Assembly: GCA_002449395.1 (NCBI GenBank)
Contig: DKDP01000025.1
Span: 1-5,164, forward strand
Source of the DNA: Ruminococcaceae bacterium UBA6845
GTDB taxonomy: Bacteria; Bacillota; Clostridia; Oscillospirales; Acutalibacteraceae
DNA: 5,164 bases
Reading direction: 5' to 3'
The translations under genes and the position numbers were made by a program. How positions within the stretch are numbered: the stretch's first letter is position 1; every line of letters starts with the position of its first letter. The notes below the pieces were generated by a model. That model was not told the origin of the DNA. It was given only the letters and a program-made list of their open reading frames with translations, and did not search any database. Of the stretch, positions 1-4,660 are shown piece by piece.

Positions 1-125
1 TTAATAGGCGCAATGCTGAAGCATAACAATGTAACGATAATAACTATCGGCAGTACCGATCGAGCCGACTCCTTGATTTTCTCGGCAATTGCGGTTCGGT
101 TTTTGAGTATTACATCTTTTTTCAT
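1..125 (-). CDS. DUF1538-like membrane protein, N-terminal fragment (runs off left edge)
   Basis: Only the first 41 codons are in the window; the frame is still open at base 1. The peptide starts MKKDVILKNRTAIAEKIKES, a basic amphipathic segment, and continues into ARSVLPIVIIVTLLCFSIAPI, which looks like a first transmembrane helix from about residue 24. The pattern 'K-E-(x)3-SVLPI-hydrophobic run-AP' resembles the start of DUF1538 integral membrane proteins, a family of unknown biochemical function found in many Firmicutes. ATG at 125-123 is the only sensible start: the frame upstream runs to a stop without another start codon, and TTG and GTG codons nearby lead straight to stops. A purine-rich AAAGGTGAGG lies about 11 bases upstream. 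A good promoter sits at 175-203. The family assignment rests on a short stretch, so another small-helix membrane protein is possible; that this is a real gene start is more certain. Confidence 0.62.
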   Translation of the reverse strand, partial: MKKDVILKNRTAIAEKIKESARSVLPIVIIVTLLCFSIAPI

Positions 126-150
126 TTGTTCAAAAGCCTCACCTTTCTTT

Positions 151-186
151 TACAATTTGTATTTATATATACATATAATACAATTT
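151..186. repeat. Palindromic and repeated TACAATTTGTA-type elements over the promoter
   Basis: Bases 151-161 form an 11-base palindrome, TACAA-T-TTGTA. Its right part TTGTAT (157-162) is inverted again as ATACAA (178-183) after 15 bases, and TACAATTT occurs directly at 151-158 and 179-186. The elements bracket the -10 box and early transcribed region of the minus-strand promoter, where a repressor could bind. The surrounding DNA is strongly AT-rich, which makes chance palindromes more likely, so the regulatory role is inferred only. Confidence 0.35.
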
Positions 187-203
187 TTTACGATATTATG
201 CAA
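175..203 (-). promoter_or_regulatory. Sigma-A type promoter for the DUF1538-like gene
   Basis: Read on the minus strand there is TTGCAT (198-203), a 17-base spacer and TATTAT (175-180), close to the housekeeping consensus. Transcription would start near base 168, giving a leader of about 43 bases to the ATG at 125. The leader contains the palindrome at 151-161. The call is from sequence only. Confidence 0.6.
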
Positions 204-277
204 GGCTTTAATTAAAAACTTAAATAATTATTAATATTTGACATTTATTTTGTCACAGATTATAATATATTATGCAA
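193..277. repeat. 11-base direct repeat ATATTATGCAA, one copy per divergent promoter
   Basis: ATATTATGCAA occurs exactly at 193-203 and 267-277, 74 bases apart. The first copy covers the -35 box of the minus-strand promoter; the second covers the predicted transcription start of the plus-strand promoter. This could be a shared operator or a coincidence of AT-rich sequence. Confidence 0.35.
238..266 (+). promoter_or_regulatory. Perfect consensus sigma-A promoter for the PI-PLC gene
   Basis: TTGACA (238-243), a 17-base spacer and TATAAT (261-266) match the housekeeping consensus at all twelve positions. Transcription should begin near 273, about 45 bases ahead of the ATG at 318. That start point makes the in-frame TTG at 279 an unlikely start codon, because it would have almost no leader. 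Confidence 0.85.
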
Positions 278-302
278 ATTGCATTTTACCGACACTTATA
301 AT

Positions 303-309
303 AAGAGGG
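303..309 (+). promoter_or_regulatory. Ribosome binding site that sets the PI-PLC start
   Basis: AAGAGGG ends 8 bases before the ATG at 318, good Shine-Dalgarno spacing. The upstream in-frame TTG at 279 has no comparable site, so the ATG is preferred. Confidence 0.75.
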
Positions 310-317
310 CAAAGAAA

Positions 318-1229
318 ATGGCAAGAAAAGATTTTGCATCGGCATTTCCGATGATAACCTGGCTGCGTGCTCTTTCGGGGCATCTTTCACATAAGGACAT
401 CGGAGGATTCGATAAAAACCGCTGGATGGCAGAGATCGACGGTGAGAAATACATAAATGAGATTTCGATTCCCGGCTCGCACGACACCTGTGCGCTTTAT
501 GAGCCGATCAGACAGCTTGCGAAATGTCAGTACCACACCGTAACCGATCAGCTCAATATGGGAGTCAGATACATTGATATCCGTGCAAATGTCGTCAAGG
601 GCGATCTTGTTATCTCGCACGGTCCGATCTTTCAAGGGGTCACCTTTGATGAAATAATCGGGCAATGCTATGATTTTCTTGAGAAAAATCCGAGCGAAAC
701 CGTTATAGTGTCGCTGAAGCACGAGCTTGTCAAGAGGGACAAAAACAATGAGTTTAACCCGCTTTTTATTAATAAGCTGGAAGCTCACCGTGATATGTGG
801 TACACGGAAAACCGCCTGCCGGAGCTCTGTGAGGTAAGAGGGAAACTGATACTTCTCAACCGTGTTGAAAATCTGAACCTCGGAATCGACGCATCAAAGG
901 ACTGGATTCACAACAGCAGCTCGCTTATTGAAAACGACGGTTACCGCCTGCACATACAGGATACGTTCAAGGTTAAATCGGTCGAGGCTGCATGGGAGCT
1001 TGCCAAGGAGCACATACATAAGATTATCAACGAATCCGACGGTAAAAAGAACCTCAGCATAAATTTTCACAGCGGAATTTTAGGCTATCCCCACGTAATA
1101 AAGGTTGCGAAGCACGTTAATGCGGAATTTCTGAAATTTATCAAAAACAAGAAAATCCATCTCGGCGTTGCGGTATTTGATTTCATCACACCCGAGATTT
1201 GCAACGCCGTAATCGGTACAAATAAATAA
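318..1229 (+). CDS. Phosphatidylinositol-specific phospholipase C (PI-PLC X domain protein)
   Basis: The 303-residue protein carries a bacterial-type PI-PLC X domain over nearly its whole length. This family cleaves phosphatidylinositol to diacylglycerol and cyclic inositol 1-phosphate, and some members also cut GPI anchors. Visible landmarks are SIPGSHDT with the first catalytic His55-Asp56, VRYIDIRA with Asp87 and Arg89, ISHGP with the second catalytic His101, the PSETVIVSLKHE strand (residues 125-136), RGKLILLNR (174-182), IQDTFKV with Asp215, and the final VFDFI with Asp288. These correspond to the active-site set described for Bacillus cereus PI-PLC. Phe217 stands where I recall the Bacillus enzyme having an inositol-stacking tyrosine. 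The N-terminus (MARKDFASAFPMITWLRALS) lacks a clear signal-peptide core, lipobox or cleavage site, although characterised bacterial PI-PLCs are secreted. No accessory domain is seen. The gene is monocistronic, with its own promoter and terminator. The family call is secure; substrate and location are not. Confidence 0.92.
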   Translation: MARKDFASAFPMITWLRALSGHLSHKDIGGFDKNRWMAEIDGEKYINEISIPGSHDTCALYEPIRQLAKCQYHTVTDQLNMGVRYIDIRANVVKGDLVISHGPIFQGVTFDEIIGQCYDFLEKNPSETVIVSLKHELVKRDKNNEFNPLFINKLEAHRDMWYTENRLPELCEVRGKLILLNRVENLNLGIDASKDWIHNSSSLIENDGYRLHIQDTFKVKSVEAAWELAKEHIHKIINESDGKKNLSINFHSGILGYPHVIKVAKHVNAEFLKFIKNKKIHLGVAVFDFITPEICNAVIGTNK

Positions 1230-1233
1230 ACAA

Positions 1234-1266
1234 TGGGTTGTTCATTAAGCGACAACCCGATTTTTT
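1234..1266 (+). terminator. Rho-independent terminator after the PI-PLC gene
   Basis: GGGTTGT (1235-1241) pairs with ACAACCC (1252-1258), with possible G-U pairs at both ends, and is followed by six T residues at 1261-1266. It begins 5 bases after the PI-PLC stop. The T-tract overlaps the stop codon of the convergent oxidoreductase gene (1265-1267). On the minus strand the same hairpin is followed by the T-rich ATTGTTTATTTATTT, so it may work weakly in both directions. Confidence 0.8.
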
Positions 1267-2626
1267 ATTCTATTTCTTCTCCCGGCAGCTTATCCGTCTT
1301 AATTGATTCAAAGAACTCATTATAATGCTCCGCCCATTTGGCTACGGACTCACGGTCGTATTTTGTCGGGAACAGCGGTTCAACAAGTTTTTCTCTGCCG
1401 AGCCAGCCGACAACCTTTAATCCCTTATTTCTTAATTCAGGCATTTCGTTAAGGAGTTTGAACTTATTTTTAAGCGTTGAAACAATGTTGTTCTTCCTGA
1501 GATATCCGATTTTATCTACGCTGAGCTCCGCAAGCTCATCACCGGTCAAAATTCCGCTTGCGATAAAGTCGCTGACATCCTTCGCCGTAAGATACGCTAA
1601 AAGGTTCTTTTCGACTGCAATTGTGCAGGCATTGAAGCCCGTTTCACGGAAGAAATCGTGTTCATATTTCCAGAGCGTGTCGCAGTTGAAGAGTCCGTCC
1701 GTGTCCTCTTCGACCGCCTTTGCAAGGATTGTTCCTGCCATAATCGAATAGCCGATTCCCGAGCCCTTGATCGGGATAGTCATACAAGCGCAGTCGCCGA
1801 TTGCGGCATATCCGTCCGCAACAAATACGGCAAGCGGCTGCCGCACGGGAATGTCAACAACCTTTCCGCCTCTTATAAATTTACGGCTGACGTGCTCGTT
1901 CTCCTGACAGAGAAAATCCATATTCTTCTTTATGTCATCCTCGGTAAACTCCGGGAATCTTGCAATAAGAACATCTACGCAGTCGGGCTCGGTAATGAGC
2001 CAGGTGAAACCGACCGTTCCGTTCTCATTGACATAGACATAGTATCTGTTCTGAGGATCCGGCTTGCCCTCAACCCTCTCATAATATGCTCTGTAAACGT
2101 GAAGTCGGTCAAAATTGCCGAGTTCACGCTGAACGTGCATAAACTCCGGAAGATTTCTGCGCACGGGTGAATCAATTCCGCAGGCGTCAATGATCAAATC
2201 GGCAAGTCTTATCCCCTTTGAGGTCATAATACCGATGACACGGCTGCCGAGAACAACAGGTTCACGCACTTCACAGCCAAATTCAAAATTCACACCTGCC
2301 CTTTCGCAAAGGTCAATCAAAAATGCGAGCAGCTCCCTGCGCTCAACAATAAGCGTGGTTGCACCGTTCTCCTCCGGCAGAGTGACAGGCTCAACGTCCT
2401 TGTCAATCGGGACAAGCGTAATAACATTGTTCGGGGCTTTCCAGCTCTCGGGATAAGTGATTCCCGCATAGTCAAAAAATGATGCGTCAACGGGATCCTT
2501 CTGATCGTGACCGAGATTCTCTCTGCCGAATTTTTCATAAACGGTCACCTTATGACCGAGTTCTGCGAGTTTAAGCGCGGCGACAAGTCCTCCGTGACCT
2601 GCACCCGCAACGATAATTTCGGACAT
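1265..2626 (-). CDS. FAD-dependent oxidoreductase, geranylgeranyl reductase-like
   Basis: The 453-residue protein has the layout of a group-2 flavoprotein (geranylgeranyl reductase/monooxygenase type). An N-terminal Rossmann fold carries GAGHGG (residues 8-13) and Glu31 at the end of the second strand, which normally binds the FAD ribose. An ERRELLAFL helix (95-103) follows, then a DACG turn (147-150). The second FAD motif is IGDCACMTIPIKGSGIG (276-292), where GD contacts the FAD pyrophosphate/ribityl and the glycine-rich turn follows. The C-terminal 140 residues are mostly helical and not recognised. Related proteins reduce isoprenoid double bonds or hydroxylate aromatic rings; the substrate here cannot be told. 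No signal peptide or membrane segment is apparent, so it is probably cytoplasmic. ATG at 2626 was chosen over the GTG at 2635 because GAGAGG ends 8 bases before it, while the GTG overlaps that site. It has its own promoter, so it is not part of the aromatic operon upstream. Confidence 0.85.
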   Translation of the reverse strand: MSEIIVAGAGHGGLVAALKLAELGHKVTVYEKFGRENLGHDQKDPVDASFFDYAGITYPESWKAPNNVITLVPIDKDVEPVTLPEENGATTLIVERRELLAFLIDLCERAGVNFEFGCEVREPVVLGSRVIGIMTSKGIRLADLIIDACGIDSPVRRNLPEFMHVQRELGNFDRLHVYRAYYERVEGKPDPQNRYYVYVNENGTVGFTWLITEPDCVDVLIARFPEFTEDDIKKNMDFLCQENEHVSRKFIRGGKVVDIPVRQPLAVFVADGYAAIGDCACMTIPIKGSGIGYSIMAGTILAKAVEEDTDGLFNCDTLWKYEHDFFRETGFNACTIAVEKNLLAYLTAKDVSDFIASGILTGDELAELSVDKIGYLRKNNIVSTLKNKFKLLNEMPELRNKGLKVVGWLGREKLVEPLFPTKYDRESVAKWAEHYNEFFESIKTDKLPGEEIE

Positions 2627-2634
2627 TCCATACA

Positions 2635-2642
2635 CCTCTCCC
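2635..2642 (-). promoter_or_regulatory. Ribosome binding site that sets the oxidoreductase start
   Basis: On the minus strand GGGAGAGG ends 8 bases before ATG 2626-2624. The in-frame GTG at 2635-2633 begins with the last G of this site and cannot use it. Confidence 0.78.
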
Positions 2643-2659
2643 TGTTACGTTATGGCTTT

Positions 2660-2688
2660 ATTATATCCAAAATCTTCAGTGATGTCAA
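2660..2688 (-). promoter_or_regulatory. Perfect consensus sigma-A promoter for the FAD oxidoreductase gene
   Basis: On the minus strand TTGACA (2683-2688), a 17-base spacer and TATAAT (2660-2665) match the consensus at every position. Transcription should begin near 2653, giving a leader of about 27 bases. A promoter this strong without any activator need is often held down by a repressor; the repeat at 2681-2700 is a candidate site. Confidence 0.85.
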
Positions 2689-2700
2689 CTTGATGTGAAC
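2681..2700 (-). repeat. Tandem GTTSACATC repeat overlapping the -35 box (possible operator)
   Basis: On the minus strand GTTCACATC and GTTGACATC are separated by AA, so two 9-base units with one mismatch recur at an 11-base period, about one helical turn. The downstream unit contains most of the TTGACA box. This geometry suits a regulator binding one face of the DNA, but function is inferred. Confidence 0.4.
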
Positions 2701-2716
2701 AAGTATAATACATTGT

Positions 2717-2745
2717 AAAAGGCGGACAGATTTTTTCTGCCCGCC
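2717..2745 (-). terminator. Rho-independent terminator of the aroA-tyrA-DAHP synthase operon
   Basis: On the minus strand GGCGGGCAGA (2745-2736) pairs over ten positions, one of them G-U, with TCTGTCCGCC (2730-2721). The loop is five A residues, and TTTT (2720-2717) follows. It starts 6 bases after the DAHP synthase stop. It separates the operon from the downstream promoter of the oxidoreductase gene. Confidence 0.88.
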
Positions 2746-2751
2746 GTTTAA

Positions 2752-3780
2752 TTATAACTTATCTGCGATTTCAAAAATGAGTTTTTCGGTCTTTTCCCAG
2801 CCAAGGCACGGGTCGGTGATCGACTGACCGTAAACGCCTCCGTCGGTTTTCTGAGCTCCGTCCTCAATATAGCTCTCAATCATAAGTCCCTTGCAGATCT
2901 TTCTGATATCCGAGTTTTCTCTCATACTGTGAATTACATCAAGTGCGATTCTCGGCTGTTCTCTGTACTTCTTGCCCGAGTTTGCGTGGTTTGTATCAAC
3001 AACAACGGCAGGATTTTCAAGTCCCGACTTCTGATAAAGCTCGTTGACCTTGAGAAGATCCTCATAGTGATAATTGGAGACTGTCTGTCCGTCCGTTGTC
3101 TGGAAGCCTCTGAGAATTGCGTGGGAAAGCGGATTGCCGAGGCTCTCTACCTCCCAGCCGCGGTAGATAAATGTGTGGCTGTGGTGACCTGCCGTGATGG
3201 CGTTCATCATAACCGAGAGATCGCCGCCTGTCGGATTTTTAAGTCCGACGGGAACATCAAGACCGCTTGCTGTCAGTCTGTGCTGCTGATTCTCAACAGA
3301 TCTTGCACCGACCGCAACATAGGAGAGCAGATCGGAGAGATATCTGTGATTGTCGGGATAGAGCATTTCATCCGCAGAGGAAAGTCCGTAATCTCTGAGT
3401 GCGCTCATATGAAGCTCACGGATTGCGACAATACCCTTGAGCATATCGGGATGTGAGTTCGGATCGGGCTGATGAAGCATACCCTTGTATCCGTCGCCTG
3501 TTGTTCTCGGCTTGTTTGTGTAAATTCTCGGTATGATTATCAGCTTGTCCTCAACCTGTTCGCTGACCTTTTTCAATCTGCCGATGTAATCGAGCACAGA
3601 ATCGTTTCTGTCCGCCGAGCAGGGACCGATAATGAGGAGGAACTTATCGCTTTTTCCCTCAAAAACCTCTTTGATCTCCTGATCTCTTTTTGCCTTGACA
3701 GCCTTCATACTGTCGGTTACGGGATAGTGTGCCTTAACGTCCTGCGGTATCGGCAGCTTGTGGTAAAATTTCATATTCAT
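2752..3780 (-). CDS. Class I 3-deoxy-7-phosphoheptulonate (DAHP) synthase
   Basis: This 342-residue enzyme (E. coli AroG is 350) condenses phosphoenolpyruvate with erythrose 4-phosphate to give DAHP, the entry step of the shikimate pathway. Motifs in order: IIGPCSADRND with metal-ligand Cys54, NKPRTTGDGYKG (89-100) for substrate binding, GARSVENQQHR (158-168), PVGLKNPTGGD with Lys181, DTNHANSGKKYREQ with metal-ligand His265, MIESYIEDG with Glu302, and ITDPCLGWE with Asp323. All four metal ligands of the AroF/G/H class are present. The first 45 residues align in style with the AroG N-terminal extension that takes part in feedback control, so inhibition by an aromatic amino acid is plausible; which one cannot be read. 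ATG at 3780 follows AAAGGA by 10 bases, and that site lies in the last codons of tyrA. The gap to the tyrA stop is 6 bases, so translation is probably coupled. It is last in the operon. Symbols aroF, aroG and aroH cannot be told apart here. Confidence 0.96.
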   Translation of the reverse strand: MNMKFYHKLPIPQDVKAHYPVTDSMKAVKAKRDQEIKEVFEGKSDKFLLIIGPCSADRNDSVLDYIGRLKKVSEQVEDKLIIIPRIYTNKPRTTGDGYKGMLHQPDPNSHPDMLKGIVAIRELHMSALRDYGLSSADEMLYPDNHRYLSDLLSYVAVGARSVENQQHRLTASGLDVPVGLKNPTGGDLSVMMNAITAGHHSHTFIYRGWEVESLGNPLSHAILRGFQTTDGQTVSNYHYEDLLKVNELYQKSGLENPAVVVDTNHANSGKKYREQPRIALDVIHSMRENSDIRKICKGLMIESYIEDGAQKTDGGVYGQSITDPCLGWEKTEKLIFEIADKL

Positions 3781-3786
3781 AACTGA

Positions 3787-4659
3787 TCATTCCTTTACTT
3801 TTGGTTTGTCAAATTTTTCTCTGCGTTGTGTGGATATCCGCATCATTTCGCACATACCCTCTCTGTCCTCGTTTTCAAGCATATTACGCAGGACAGTAAA
3901 TTGATTTATAAAATTATCCATCTCATCGAGAAGGAATTGCTTGTTCCTTATAAAAAGTTCGCTCCACATCTCTCCGTTGATCTTTGCGATTCTTGTAAGA
4001 TCTCTGAACGAGTCACCCGTGTAAGCCTCAAAGCCGGGGGTATCGTTCGTACACATCAGCGAAACCGCAATGCAGTGAGTCAGCTGTGAAAGAAAAGCGA
4101 TCATTCGGTCGTGGGACTCTGCATCAAGCACGCTGATTCTGTGAAACCCGAGCTCACGTCCAAGCTGTTTACAGCATTCGATCGCCTCGGGGGTGTTTTT
4201 GTCCGTCGGGACAACAATGTAGTTTGCACCTTTAAATACCGAGGGATCGCTGTGACGTACTCCGCTTCGTTCACGTCCCGCCATCGGGTGAGCGGCAATA
4301 AATTCAACTCCCTCGGGCATCAAAGCCTGTGCATCGGAAAGTATACAACTCTTAACACCCGTTACATCGGTGCACAGCGTGCCTTTTTTTATCATTGAGC
4401 CGTATTTTTTCAGCCACTCGATAAAAGTATGCGGATAGAGTGAAAATACAATCACATCAGCCCATGCGAGATACTCCTTTGTGACGGCTGTCGTGCCGTC
4501 CTCCAGGAAGCCCTTGTCGATCGCATATTCAATGTCACTGCTGTCAAGCGTTATCGCTCTTACCTTGTAGCCTTTCTTTGTCAGTGCCTTTGCGTAGCTT
4601 CCGCCGATAAGTCCGAGACCTACGATCAGCACCTTTGTGTTACTGTTTATCTGTTTCAT
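3787..4659 (-). CDS. tyrA: Prephenate dehydrogenase
   Basis: The 290-residue protein oxidatively decarboxylates prephenate to 4-hydroxyphenylpyruvate, the committed step to tyrosine. It has the N-terminal nucleotide-binding motif VGLGLIGGSYAKAL (13-26), with Asp39 near the end of the second strand suggesting NAD+ rather than NADP+. HPMAGRERSG (124-133) holds the catalytic His124. In the helical dimer domain are ESHDRMIAFLSQLTH (181-195) with His183 and His195, and GDSFRDLTRIA (215-225). It ends without the C-terminal ACT domain found on some Gram-positive TyrA proteins and is not fused to chorismate mutase, so tyrosine control, if any, must act elsewhere. The ATG lies 1 base after the aroA stop, and AGAAGG, overlapping the end of aroA, is 5 bases before it. 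This arrangement suggests coupled translation. An arogenate dehydrogenase specificity is an alternative that sequence reading cannot exclude. Confidence 0.95.
   Translation of the reverse strand: MKQINSNTKVLIVGLGLIGGSYAKALTKKGYKVRAITLDSSDIEYAIDKGFLEDGTTAVTKEYLAWADVIVFSLYPHTFIEWLKKYGSMIKKGTLCTDVTGVKSCILSDAQALMPEGVEFIAAHPMAGRERSGVRHSDPSVFKGANYIVVPTDKNTPEAIECCKQLGRELGFHRISVLDAESHDRMIAFLSQLTHCIAVSLMCTNDTPGFEAYTGDSFRDLTRIAKINGEMWSELFIRNKQFLLDEMDNFINQFTVLRNMLENEDREGMCEMMRISTQRREKFDKPKVKE
3790..3796 (-). promoter_or_regulatory. Ribosome binding site for DAHP synthase inside the tyrA 3' end
   Basis: AAAGGAA on the minus strand lies in the last codons of tyrA, immediately before its TGA stop. The AGGA core ends 10 bases before the ATG at 3780. 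A second in-frame ATG two codons later would be 16 bases away, so the first is preferred. Confidence 0.65.
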
Positions 4660-4660
4660 A

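Noticed and set aside
13..234. 73-codon open frame on the plus strand
   Set aside because: It has no ribosome site, runs antisense to the DUF1538-like start and across its promoter, and shows no recognisable family.
279..317. In-frame TTG at 279 as the PI-PLC start, adding 13 residues
   Set aside because: The predicted transcription start is near 273, leaving no room for a ribosome site, while ATG 318 has AAGAGGG at 8-base spacing.
1658..2170. 170-codon open frame on the plus strand
   Set aside because: It lies antisense within the well-supported oxidoreductase gene, has no ribosome site or promoter, and has no family-like sequence.
2627..2635. GTG at 2635 as the oxidoreductase start, adding MYG
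   Set aside because: It overlaps the Shine-Dalgarno sequence. ATG 2626 has correct spacing and puts the Rossmann motif at the usual distance from the N-terminus.
2704..2709. TATAAT on the plus strand as a rightward -10 box
   Set aside because: There is no -35 box at 16-18 bases, and the only thing downstream is the 3' end of a minus-strand operon.
2636..2751. Riboswitch or T-box leader ahead of the oxidoreductase gene
   Set aside because: The predicted leader is only about 27 bases, and the only strong hairpin belongs to the upstream operon's terminator.
2929..3456. 175-codon open frame on the plus strand
   Set aside because: It is antisense to the DAHP synthase gene, whose metal ligands and motifs are all intact; the frame is a codon-bias shadow.
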